From Burkholderia aenigmatica (lineage in GTDB: Bacteria; Pseudomonadota; Gammaproteobacteria; Burkholderiales; Burkholderiaceae), in assembly GCF_902499175.1 (NCBI RefSeq), contig NZ_CABVQC010000011.1:62001-126000 (forward strand): a stretch of DNA of 64,000 nucleotides, read 5' to 3'. Below the pieces are notes generated by a model that saw nothing but the letters and a program-made list of their open reading frames with translations, had not been told where the DNA came from and searched no databases. Positions within the stretch are counted from its first letter, which is position 1, and each line of letters opens with the position of its first letter. Both the position numbers and the translations under genes were made by a program. This document shows, one piece after another, positions 37,819-46,056 of the stretch.

Positions 37819-39282
37819 ATGCGACGACTCCTCCCGCGCGCCCTGCTCGTGCGCTGCGCTCCCCTTGTTGCCCTCGCCGCGCTGTCCGCGTGCTCGAACC
37901 ACATCGATTCGCCGGACGATCCGGCGAGCGCGTCGGCCAACGTCCAGGCCGCATGGGTCGAGATCGGCGAGTCGAACCAGGCGATCGCGCGCGTCATCAC
38001 GAACTACACGCCCGCGTCGGCCAGCGATCCGCTGTGCCCGCAACTGACCGTCGACGGCAAGCTGTCGCGCATGTCCCTGCGCGCGGGCGCCGCGACCATC
38101 GCCCTGCGGCCGACCGCCAGCGACCCGTCCGATTCGAAGCCGTCGAGCTTTCCGGTGTCGGTCTGCGAGGCGACGCTGCCGGCCGACGCGCAGGCGGCGA
38201 GCGTCGCGGGCCGCACGCTGCCGCTGCCGAAGGCGCAGCCGCAACGCATCGCGATCATCGCCGACACCGGCTGCCGCATGAAGAAAGCCGACAACGCGTG
38301 GCAAGCGTGCAACGACGCGACGGTGTGGCCGCTCGACACGATCGCGGCCAGCGTCGCGAAGCTGTCGCCCGATCTGGTGATGCACATCGGCGACTACCAC
38401 TATCGCGAAAACGCATGCCCGCCGGACATCGCCGGCTGCAAGGACAGCCCGTGGGGCTATGGCTGGGATACGTGGCAGGCCGACCTGTTCCGCCCGGCCG
38501 CCCCGCTGCTCGCGAAGGCGCCGTGGGTCGTCGTGCGCGGCAACCACGAGGAATGCGCGCGGGCGGGCCAGGGCTGGTTCCGCTTCCTCGATCCGCGTCC
38601 GTATTCGGCCGCGCGCTCGTGCGACGATCCGGCCAACGACAACAACGCGAACTATTCGGAACCCTATGCGGTGTCGCTCGGCGGCGGCTCGCAGGTGATC
38701 GTGTTCGACACCGCGAAGGTCGGCCGCACGCCGCTCAAGACGACCGATGCGCAATTCGGCATCTACCAGAAGCAGTTCCAGACGGTCGCCGCGCTCGCGT
38801 CGAAGGCCGGCATGACGACGACGATCTTCACGAACCATCATCCGATCCTCGCGTTCGCGCCGATCGCCGGCAGCACGCCCGCGCCGGGCAACCTCGCGCT
38901 GCAGTCGGTGATGTCGAGCCTCAACGCGCAGGCGTACTACCCGCCCGGCGTGCACGTCGCGCTGCACGGGCACGTGCACGACTTCCAGGCGATCAACTTC
39001 TCGTCCGGGCATCCGGCGACGATCGTGTCCGGCAATGGCGGCGACAATCTCGACGTCGCGCTGCCCGACCCGTTCCCGGCCGGCCTGACGCCCGCACCGG
39101 GTGCCGTGATCGAGCGGCTGTCGCACAACAACAGCTTCGGTTTCCTGATCATGGAACGCCGCCCCGCCCCGGCGACCGGCTGGGTATTCCACGCGTATTC
39201 GGCAGCCGGCAAGCTGCTCGCGTCGTGCAACCAGTCGGGTACGACGCTCGCTTGCGACAAGACGGGGTTCATTGCGCCGTGA
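37819..39282 (+). CDS. Lipoprotein metallophosphoesterase
   Basis: A 487-residue calcineurin-like phosphoesterase with a lipoprotein signal peptide: the lipobox ALSAC (cysteine near residue 26) predicts membrane attachment. Metal-binding motifs are in order: IADTGCRM, HIGDYHY, GNHEEC, NHHPI and HGHVHDF. The periplasmic location suggests scavenging of phosphate esters, but substrate is unknown. The stop overlaps the GTG start of a diheme peroxidase gene, an unusual coupling. Confidence 0.85.
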   Translation: MRRLLPRALLVRCAPLVALAALSACSNHIDSPDDPASASANVQAAWVEIGESNQAIARVITNYTPASASDPLCPQLTVDGKLSRMSLRAGAATIALRPTASDPSDSKPSSFPVSVCEATLPADAQAASVAGRTLPLPKAQPQRIAIIADTGCRMKKADNAWQACNDATVWPLDTIAASVAKLSPDLVMHIGDYHYRENACPPDIAGCKDSPWGYGWDTWQADLFRPAAPLLAKAPWVVVRGNHEECARAGQGWFRFLDPRPYSAARSCDDPANDNNANYSEPYAVSLGGGSQVIVFDTAKVGRTPLKTTDAQFGIYQKQFQTVAALASKAGMTTTIFTNHHPILAFAPIAGSTPAPGNLALQSVMSSLNAQAYYPPGVHVALHGHVHDFQAINFSSGHPATIVSGNGGDNLDVALPDPFPAGLTPAPGAVIERLSHNNSFGFLIMERRPAPATGWVFHAYSAAGKLLASCNQSGTTLACDKTGFIAP

Positions 39283-40673
39283 GTGAAGCAGTTCGATGTG
39301 ACGGCCGCCAGGCACGCGGCCGGCAAACGCTGCGCGCGCTGGCCGCGGCCATGCTCGCCGGCCTGGCGCTCGCAGCTCACGCAGCGCCGGCCGATACGGT
39401 CCTGCTTCCCGGCGCACCGCCATCGCGGGTCGTCGACACGATCGGCAACGGCACGCCGCAGGTGACGGGCAAGATCGATGCGGCGACCGCGCGCTTTGCG
39501 CCCGACCCAACGCTCGTCGCACTCGGCCGCCGGATCTTCTTCGATCCGCGGTTATCCGAGCCGCGCGGCATGTCGTGCGCGGGCTGCCACGACCCGGGCC
39601 GCGCGTTCGCGCCGACGCTGTCGGCCGCGTCGCTCGCGGGGCCCGGCGTGCCGGAAGGCAGCCGACGCGGGCACTTCAGCCAGCGCAACGCGCCGTCGCT
39701 GCTCTATGTGCGCTACGTGCCGCGCCGCCACTTCTACCAGGACGACGACGCACCCGCGCCGTCGCCGTTCGGCGGGCTGTTCAGCGACGGCCGCGCGGAT
39801 ACGCTCGCCGAGCAGATCCGCGGGCCGCTGTTCGATCCGAACGAGATGAACAACCGGTCGCCGGCCGCACTGCTGCGCAAGGTCGATGCGACCGACCTCG
39901 CGCCCGATCTCGCCGCGCGCTTCGGCGCGCCGGTGCGGCGCGATCCCGAGCAACTGGTGCGCGCGCTGGGCCTGGCCGTCGAGGCCTATCTGCAGAGCGA
40001 CGAGATGGCGCCGTTCACGTCCCGCTTCGACGTGTTCCTACGCACGCGCAAGCCGCTCGCGCCGGCCGAGATGCGTGGCCTCGCGCTGTTCCGGAATCCC
40101 GACAAGGGCAACTGCATGAGCTGCCACACGCTGTCGGAAACGTCGAGCCGCCCGGAGCGTTCGCTGTTCACCGATTTCGGCTACGACGCGATCGCGGTAC
40201 CGCGCAACCGCGCGCTGCCGGCGAACCGCGATCCGCGCCATTTCGACAACGGGCTGTGCGACACGGCGCGGCGGCTGCGCTGGCCCGAGCCGACGCAATG
40301 GTGCGGCTACCTGCGCACGCCGGGGCTGCGCAACGTCGCAATCAAGCAGACCTTCATGCACAACGGCGTGTTCACGACGCTGCGCGATGCGGTTGCTTTC
40401 TACAACACGCGCTCGACCGACCCGGGCTTCTGGTATCACGGGGCCAGAACGTTCGACGACGTGCCGGCCGCCTACCGCGGCAACATCAACGTCAACTCGA
40501 CGCCGATGAACCGCCGGCCCGGTACGCCGCCCGCGCTGACCGACGCGGAAATCGACGATATCGTCGCGTTTCTCGGCACGCTGACCGATGCGCGTTATAC
40601 GAAGGTTGCTGCTCCCGTGGCGCCTGCTGCCCCGGCTGCCCGGATCACGCGAGCCGCCGCGCCGGCTCGCTGA
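39279..40673 (+). CDS. Diheme cytochrome c peroxidase / MauG-family protein
   Basis: A 464-residue protein with a signal peptide (hydrophobic core ALAAAMLAGLALAAHA, cleaved near residue 35) and two c-type heme sites: CAGCH at residues 100-104 and CMSCH at 279-283. The MHNG motif after the second heme is typical of bacterial diheme peroxidases. It could reduce peroxide or modify another protein in the periplasm. The GTG start was chosen because it overlaps the preceding stop (GTGA) and begins the signal peptide. The proline/alanine tail is low complexity. Confidence 0.88.
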   Translation: MSEAVRCDGRQARGRQTLRALAAAMLAGLALAAHAAPADTVLLPGAPPSRVVDTIGNGTPQVTGKIDAATARFAPDPTLVALGRRIFFDPRLSEPRGMSCAGCHDPGRAFAPTLSAASLAGPGVPEGSRRGHFSQRNAPSLLYVRYVPRRHFYQDDDAPAPSPFGGLFSDGRADTLAEQIRGPLFDPNEMNNRSPAALLRKVDATDLAPDLAARFGAPVRRDPEQLVRALGLAVEAYLQSDEMAPFTSRFDVFLRTRKPLAPAEMRGLALFRNPDKGNCMSCHTLSETSSRPERSLFTDFGYDAIAVPRNRALPANRDPRHFDNGLCDTARRLRWPEPTQWCGYLRTPGLRNVAIKQTFMHNGVFTTLRDAVAFYNTRSTDPGFWYHGARTFDDVPAAYRGNINVNSTPMNRRPGTPPALTDAEIDDIVAFLGTLTDARYTKVAAPVAPAAPAARITRAAAPAR

Positions 40674-40707
40674 CACTGGCCGAACGGCCAGCCCCACGCG
40701 CACCCGC

Positions 40708-40760
40708 TTGCGGCCGCCGCGAACACTGGTTATATTTACAGTACTGTATTTATGAACAGT
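40708..40760 (+). promoter_or_regulatory. Promoter with LexA (SOS) box
   Basis: A -35 TTGCGG (40708-40713), 17 bp, then -10 TATATT (40731-40736). A LexA box of consensus form, CTGT-N8-ACAG at 40744-40759, extends to TACTGT...ACAGT over 40742-40760 and covers the expected transcription start. It is 11 bp from the start codon of the next gene. Confidence 0.85.
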
Positions 40761-40770
40761 GAGGTGCGCG

Positions 40771-41046
40771 ATGGAACATCTGGTCCGTATCGTCAACGAA
40801 GCCGATCGCCAAGTGCTGGCATGGCTCCGCGCCCAGGTCGGCGATGCCCGCGTCGAGCGCGCGGCTCGCCAGCTCGGGCATACGCGCAAGCCGTTTCCAT
40901 CGGCCGTTTGCCGCTATCTGGGCATGAGCGCACCGGCTACGCTGCGGCAGGCCGAACGGCCCCGCGCCGCGCGCGATTTCTCGGTCGGCGATCGTTACCT
41001 GTCGCTGATCCGCCAGCACCTCGCCACGCACTCGGCCAGCCGATGA
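40771..41046 (+). CDS. SOS-regulated small protein of unknown function
   Basis: A 91-residue basic protein, mainly helical, with a conserved-looking N-terminal half (VRIVNEADRQVLAWLRAQVG) and an ending rich in arginine. I recognise no family. The ATG at 40771 was chosen because it directly follows GAGG and the LexA box; the frame starting at 40759 runs through the box. The upstream LexA box makes DNA-damage induction likely. It overlaps no other gene, and the neighbours are unrelated. Confidence 0.75.
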   Translation: MEHLVRIVNEADRQVLAWLRAQVGDARVERAARQLGHTRKPFPSAVCRYLGMSAPATLRQAERPRAARDFSVGDRYLSLIRQHLATHSASR

Positions 41047-41127
41047 AATGGCGGCGACTCGCCTCGTCGGTGGCTCGGAAAGCCGGGGGGCTTGCGAATT
41101 CGCAAGCCTGGCCAGCCGCCACCGCGC

Positions 41128-42612
41128 TTACGTGGCCGCGATGGCTTCCCGTACGAGGCGGCCGAGCGTTTCGAATGCCGCTTCGTGCGCCGCATCGGAC
41201 ACGCGCGTGCACGCGAGCCGGATATAGCCGTCGAAGCGGTCGGAATTCGAGAAGATCGAACCGGGCGCGATTCTGACCCCTTGCGCCAGCGCGGCGTCGA
41301 ACAACGCCTCGGAGCGCACGCCGTCCGGCAACGCGATCCACAGCAGCATCCCGCCCGGCGGCTGGTTCATCCGCGTTCCGGACGGGAAATGCCGTGCAAT
41401 CGCGTCGATCGTCACGTCGCGCTGCACGCGCAACTGTTCGCGAAACCGGTGCAGATGGCGATCGAACGCGCCCGAGCCGACGAATTCGGCCGCAACGGCC
41501 TGCAGCAACGCGGCGTTGTGCCGGCTGTGCGCGAACTTCAGCATTTTCACGCGTGCGTGCCAGCGCCCCGCGCTTATCCAGCCCAGCCGCATCCCGGGCG
41601 CCAGCACCTTGTTGAACGACGGGCAGTAAATCACCGTGCCGTCGCGATCCCACGCCTTCACCGGCTTGACCGCCTGCGGCGCCTCGACGAGCTCGCGATA
41701 AGGCTCGTCCTCGATCACGGCCACGCCGTGGCGCGAACAAAGCGAGACGAGCGCGGCCTTGCGCTCGTCGGGCATTACGCAGCCGAGCGGGTTCTGCAGG
41801 TTCGGCACGACGACCACGGCCCGAATGTCCGGATATGCGGTCAGCGCCACTTCGAGCGCCTCGATCGACAGGCCGGTCGTCGGGCTGGCCGGAATTTCGA
41901 GCGCGCGCAAGCCGAGGCTTTCGAGCAACTGGATCAAGCCGAAGAACGCCGGCGATTCGATCGCGATCGTGTCGCCGGGGCGCGCCACCGCGCGCAACGC
42001 GAGATTCACGGCATCGACGCCGCCGCTCGTCGACATCACGTCGTCCGGCGTCACCGTCACGCCGTAAGACAGCGCGCGCTTGGCCATCGTCTGCCGGAAT
42101 TCGGGCGAACCGCCAACGGGCCCCGCATCGGTCAACAACGTAGGCTTGCGCCGCAACAGCCGGATCGCAAGCGCCTGCAGGCGCTCGGCCGGATACAGCG
42201 TGGCCAGCGCGGACGCACCGCCGAGATTCAGTGCATCGGGCGCCGCATTTGCGCGATCGATCACGCGCGACACACGTTCGTGCAGGCCCGCGAACGGCGG
42301 CTCGACGCTTAGCGGCGGCCCGTCGCTTTCCGGCAGGGTTTCGAGTGCGACCGCCGCGCGGCGCCGCACGAAGTAGCCGGAGCGCGGCTTCGCCTCGCAC
42401 CAGCCCGTATCCTCGAGCCGCCGGAACGACTGGATCGCGGTCGACAGGCTCACGCCGTGCTGTGCCATGAACGCGCGCACCGACGGCATCCGGTCGCCGG
42501 GCGACAGCGTGCCGGCCGCGATGATGCGGCGGTAATGCTCGGCGAGCCGTTCGTAAAGCGGCTCGCCGTCCATCGGCAAAGGTGGGCGGGATGATTCGGC
42601 GAAAGGCGTCAT
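41128..42612 (-). CDS. MocR-family (GntR + aminotransferase) regulator
   Basis: A 494-residue protein joining a GntR winged helix (residues 15-90: LAEHYRRIIAAGTLSPGDRM, then FMAQHGVSLSTAIQSFRRLE) to an aminotransferase-like domain. The PLP lysine is Lys335 in CPSFNKVLAPG. These regulators sense PLP or amino compounds. The start at 42612 gives a 13-residue lead before a second candidate ATG at 42573; the shorter form is possible. It is divergent from the DUF2917 gene, a likely target. Confidence 0.85.
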   Translation of the reverse strand: MTPFAESSRPPLPMDGEPLYERLAEHYRRIIAAGTLSPGDRMPSVRAFMAQHGVSLSTAIQSFRRLEDTGWCEAKPRSGYFVRRRAAVALETLPESDGPPLSVEPPFAGLHERVSRVIDRANAAPDALNLGGASALATLYPAERLQALAIRLLRRKPTLLTDAGPVGGSPEFRQTMAKRALSYGVTVTPDDVMSTSGGVDAVNLALRAVARPGDTIAIESPAFFGLIQLLESLGLRALEIPASPTTGLSIEALEVALTAYPDIRAVVVVPNLQNPLGCVMPDERKAALVSLCSRHGVAVIEDEPYRELVEAPQAVKPVKAWDRDGTVIYCPSFNKVLAPGMRLGWISAGRWHARVKMLKFAHSRHNAALLQAVAAEFVGSGAFDRHLHRFREQLRVQRDVTIDAIARHFPSGTRMNQPPGGMLLWIALPDGVRSEALFDAALAQGVRIAPGSIFSNSDRFDGYIRLACTRVSDAAHEAAFETLGRLVREAIAAT

Positions 42613-42815
42613 GCAGGCGATCGTGCCCGCGCGGCCGATCGCACGCCAGATACAGATTCCGGGGAAACCCACCGATACAGCGGTGCAAAATCGTCGTCTG
42701 CACCGCAACAGATTCCCGCCCCCTGAATCTGTCGTGCCGGTGCCCGTTTCCCTAACCTGACTGCACGCTGTCGCCTCGCCGTCGCGAGGCCGCGCAACCG
42801 GGAAAGGGAATCGCC

Positions 42816-43166
42816 ATGCAAACGCATCACATCCGGCTCGACGCCGGGCAAAGCCACTTTGCGTGGTTCGACAAGGGCAGCCAGGTGATCGTGCTGGACG
42901 GCGCGCTCGCGGTCACGCTGCGTCACGGTGGGCTCGACTGGCTGCCTGACGCGCCGCAGCACATTCGCCGCTTGCTCGACGAAGGCGAATGCCTGACGCT
43001 CGAGACGGCCGGCCACGTGGCGCTGTCGGCCGGCGGCACGGGCGCGGTCAGCACGACGGTCGTGGAGCCGGACGAACGGCCCGGCGTGCTCGCGGCATGG
43101 CGTGCGGCGCTGCGCCGGTTGTCCGGACGGATACGCGGCGGCCATCGCGTGAGCGAGCCCTCCTGA
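42816..43166 (+). CDS. DUF2917-family protein
   Basis: A 116-residue protein with a cupin-like short domain of beta strands, in keeping with DUF2917: QVIVLDGALAVTLRHGGLDW and ETAGHVALSAGG. Function unknown; family members occur mainly in Burkholderia-related bacteria next to MocR or LysR genes. It is divergent from the MocR regulator with 203 bp between, and may be controlled by it. Confidence 0.75.
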   Translation: MQTHHIRLDAGQSHFAWFDKGSQVIVLDGALAVTLRHGGLDWLPDAPQHIRRLLDEGECLTLETAGHVALSAGGTGAVSTTVVEPDERPGVLAAWRAALRRLSGRIRGGHRVSEPS

Positions 43167-43318
43167 CATGGCGATTCGACGCGTCACGGAAAGCGTCAGG
43201 CTGCCGCCGCCTCATCCGGCGGAGATCGGGCGCGATCCGGTTCGGCCGTGCGGATGCGGATCGACCGCCTCGACCTGATCAATCGCCGCCGCCCGCCTGG
43301 CACGCAGCGGTCACGACG

Positions 43319-43741
43319 TCACCGCACGCGCCTGCGACGCTCGCCCCACTCGAATACACCCATCCCTGCCAGCATCGCGACGACGAATACGATCCCCTTC
43401 GCCGACCCGAAGCCGATCGACACGATCGCGGGCCCCGGGCAGAACCCGGCGATCCCCCAGCCGATACCGAACACGGCACTTCCGGCAACCAGGCGCACGG
43501 TGATCGCCCGCAGGGCCGGCAACTGCATCGGCAAGCCGAGCCACGACCGCGTCCGGCGCTTCGCCCATGCGAACGCGAACACGGCCACGCCCGTCGCGCC
43601 GGCCATCACGAACGCGAGCGACGGATCCCAGCGGCCCGCCAGGTCAAGAAAGCCGAGCACCTTCTGCGGATTGGCCATGCCCGACACGATGAGGCCTACG
43701 CCGAACAGCAGCCCCGCCAGAAACGCGAATCCTGCCTGCAT
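43319..43741 (-). CDS. YeeE/YedE-type half transporter, second subunit (PmpB-like)
   Basis: A 140-residue membrane protein with four helices. It includes FGVGLIVSGMANPQKVLGFL and a second GIAGFCPGPAIVSIG segment containing the cysteine typical of sulfur-compound channels of this family. It pairs with the upstream 144-residue partner, the stop codon of which is 1 bp before this start, so together they equal one YeeE. Regulated by the ArsR-type sensor upstream. Transport of thiosulfate or other sulfane sulfur is inferred. Confidence 0.85.
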   Translation of the reverse strand: MQAGFAFLAGLLFGVGLIVSGMANPQKVLGFLDLAGRWDPSLAFVMAGATGVAVFAFAWAKRRTRSWLGLPMQLPALRAITVRLVAGSAVFGIGWGIAGFCPGPAIVSIGFGSAKGIVFVVAMLAGMGVFEWGERRRRVR

Positions 43742-43742
43742 G

Positions 43743-44177
43743 TCAGCCTCCCAGCACGTGCTGTCGCACGAAGACGGTCACGAAGCCTGCGACCATGAAG
43801 ACCGCCGTCGCGACCACCGAACGCAGCGCACCGCGCGACATCCCGCACACGCCGTGGCCGCTCGTGCAACCGCCCGCGTACCGCGTGCCGACGCCGACCA
43901 GCAGCCCGGCTGCCACCAATTCGACCCAGCCGGCATCGATCTGCGGTGTCAGGCGGTTCCCGGCGACGTACATCACGAGCGGTGCGGCGATCAGCCCGGC
44001 GACGAACGCGGCGCGCCAGTCGCGCTCGCCCGCACGTGCCGTGAGCAGACCGCCGACGATGCCGCTGATACCGGCAATCCGGCCGTTGAACGCGACGAGC
44101 CACGCGGCCGCGAGCCCGATCAGCACGCCGCCGGCCAGCGACAGCCACGGCGTGAAATGAAGCGCATCAAGCTGCAT
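43743..44177 (-). CDS. YeeE/YedE-type half transporter, first subunit (PmpA-like)
   Basis: A 144-residue protein with four helices and the conserved cysteine segment RYAGGCTSGHGVCGMSRG, a hallmark of the YeeE/YedE family. It overlaps the end of the ArsR-type sensor gene by 11 bp (its start at 44177 lies before that stop at 44167). Sulfur specificity is inferred from family and neighbour. Confidence 0.88.
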   Translation of the reverse strand: MQLDALHFTPWLSLAGGVLIGLAAAWLVAFNGRIAGISGIVGGLLTARAGERDWRAAFVAGLIAAPLVMYVAGNRLTPQIDAGWVELVAAGLLVGVGTRYAGGCTSGHGVCGMSRGALRSVVATAVFMVAGFVTVFVRQHVLGG

Positions 44178-44517
44178 CGCGCCGCCCCTTCGCGGCCGGG
44201 CCGCAGAACTGCTCGTACAGCACGCCCATCACCGCGATCGCGGCCGGGCTGTCGAGCGAATAGTGGATGTTCTTGCCGTCACGGCGCGTGCGAACCAGCG
44301 CGTTGTCCCGCAACACGCCCAGCTGCTGCGACAGCGTCGGCTGGCGGATGTCCAGCGAGGTCTCGAGATCGCTCACGCAGCGCTCGCCCTGGGACAGTTC
44401 ACAGAGCAGCAGCAGCCGGTCGGGATTCGACAGCACCTTGAGCAGCGCGCAGGCCGATTCGGCAGCCGCGCGCATCTGGTCGGGTTCCGGCAACCCGGCG
44501 GAAAGATCGTCGTTCAT
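44167..44517 (-). CDS. bigR: BigR/SqrR-type persulfide-sensing ArsR regulator
   Basis: A 116-residue ArsR-family winged-helix protein (recognition region RQPTLSQQLGVLRDNALVRT). Cysteines at 39 (LLLLCELSQG) and 105 (YEQFCG) are 66 residues apart, the same spacing as the Cys pair of BigR (42/108) and SqrR (41/107) that forms a persulfide bridge to sense reactive sulfur. Residue 23 and 47 are further cysteines. It heads the operon with two YeeE/YedE genes and should repress it through the palindrome at 44537-44573. Confidence 0.88.
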   Translation of the reverse strand: MNDDLSAGLPEPDQMRAAAESACALLKVLSNPDRLLLLCELSQGERCVSDLETSLDIRQPTLSQQLGVLRDNALVRTRRDGKNIHYSLDSPAAIAVMGVLYEQFCGPAAKGRRDAA

Positions 44518-44536
44518 CGGCGCAAGGAGACAATTA

Positions 44537-44573
44537 AAGCATCAATATTATATTAATTTATATAATGATGCTT
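44537..44573. promoter_or_regulatory. Operator of the BigR-type sensor
   Basis: AAGCATCA (44537-44544) and TGATGCTT (44566-44573) are perfect inverted arms with a 21-bp AT-only centre, which itself contains the inner arms ATTATAT and ATATAAT. It begins 19 bp upstream of the regulator's start. BigR operators are AT-rich palindromes, so identification is good by context. Confidence 0.75.
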
Positions 44574-44615
44574 CCCGCAGTTTGCCGGCGGGTGGCCTTG
44601 CGCCGCCCCCTTCGC

Positions 44616-45977
44616 TCAGGCCTGCTCGCCTGCCATCGTCTTTGCAGCATGTATGCGCGCCGCATCGGCACGCACGACGCCGAGCGCCAGCACCGCAATC
44701 CCCGCGATCACGCACGGCGCCGCGACGACGGCAAACGCAGTCGACAACGGCACGCCCATCGCCAGCATCGCGCCGCCCGCCATCGATCCGACGACCGAGC
44801 CGCCGCGGCCGATCCCGTTCGCCCAGCTCACGCCGGTGGTGCGGCACTCAGTCGGATAGAACGCGGCGGACAGCGCGTTCGCGCCAACCTGCGAACCCGA
44901 CACGCAGAAACCGGCCGCGAACACGGCGAGCGCGGCGCCCCACGGCGACGCGGCAAACATGCCGATCGAGGCAACGAATACGCCGGCCGCCGCATAGCTG
45001 CACGCCAGTACGCGATGCGGGTCGAAACGGTCCATCAGCCCGCCGAGGACGATCGCGCCGAACGTGCCGCCGACCTGGAACATCGCGGTCACGCGAGCGG
45101 CCGTCTGCAGCGTCGCGCCGGTCGTGCGCAGCAGCGTCGGCAGCCAGCTCGACAACAGGTAGATCACGAGCAGGCTCATGAAGAACGTGAGCCACAGCAG
45201 CAGCGTGCCGCGCAGCAGGTCGGCGCCGAACAGCCGGCCGAGCGGCGACCCGGCCGGCTTGCCGGCGGGCGCGCTGAACGACGCGCTTGCAAGATGCGGA
45301 TCCGGCGCGATACGACCGAGCATCGCCGCGATCCGTTCGCGCGCCGCGCCTGTGTTGACGAGATAGCGCACCGATTCCGGCAACCGCCACGCAAGCACCG
45401 GCAGCAGCAGCAACGGCGCGGCGCCGCCGACCACGAGCACCGCACGCCAGCCGTGGTGCTCGATCAGCGATGCGGCCGCGAGCCCGCCGAGCGCGGAACC
45501 GATCGTGAAGCCGCAGAACATCGTCGTCACCAGCACCGAGCGGCGCCGGGCCGGGCAATATTCGGATGTCAGCGTGATCGCATTGGGCATCGCGCCGCCG
45601 AGGCCGAGCCCGGTCACGAAGCGCCACGCGATCAGCTCGGTCAGGCCGCCCGCGCTCGCCGACGCGGCGCTCGCGATGCCGAAGCACGCCACGCACGCGA
45701 GCAGCAGGCGCTTGCGGCCGAACCGGTCGCCGAACGGCCCGAACACGAGCGCGCCGGCCATCAGCCCGGCGAGCCCCGCGCCGAACACCGGTGCGAGCTG
45801 CGCGGGCGACAGGCCCCATTCCGCGCGGATGACGGGGGCAATGAAACCGATCGACGCGGTGTCGAAACCGTCGATCGCGACGATCAGAAAGCACAGGGCG
45901 ACGATCGCGGCCTGAAACGGCGCAACGCGATGCCGGTCGATCCATTCGCTGACGTCGATGGACAGCGTATCGGCCAT
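44616..45977 (-). CDS. Aromatic acid:H+ symporter (MFS, gentisate/3-hydroxybenzoate)
   Basis: A 453-residue 12-helix transporter of the AAHS group. The conserved DGFDTASIGFIAPVI motif after helix 1 and the GDRFGRKRLLL loop between helices 2 and 3 are visible. It is last in the gentisate operon, 79 bp from the hydroxylase gene, so its substrate is probably 3-hydroxybenzoate or gentisate (MhbT/GenK-like). The family also takes up benzoate or protocatechuate. Confidence 0.88.
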   Translation of the reverse strand: MADTLSIDVSEWIDRHRVAPFQAAIVALCFLIVAIDGFDTASIGFIAPVIRAEWGLSPAQLAPVFGAGLAGLMAGALVFGPFGDRFGRKRLLLACVACFGIASAASASAGGLTELIAWRFVTGLGLGGAMPNAITLTSEYCPARRRSVLVTTMFCGFTIGSALGGLAAASLIEHHGWRAVLVVGGAAPLLLLPVLAWRLPESVRYLVNTGAARERIAAMLGRIAPDPHLASASFSAPAGKPAGSPLGRLFGADLLRGTLLLWLTFFMSLLVIYLLSSWLPTLLRTTGATLQTAARVTAMFQVGGTFGAIVLGGLMDRFDPHRVLACSYAAAGVFVASIGMFAASPWGAALAVFAAGFCVSGSQVGANALSAAFYPTECRTTGVSWANGIGRGGSVVGSMAGGAMLAMGVPLSTAFAVVAAPCVIAGIAVLALGVVRADAARIHAAKTMAGEQA

Positions 45978-46056
45978 GATGGTGTCTCCTCCAGGAAGGC
46001 GGTCGCGCGTCGTATCGTCGAATGCGCGCCGCTGGAATCGGGCTGACCGTGCCGCG

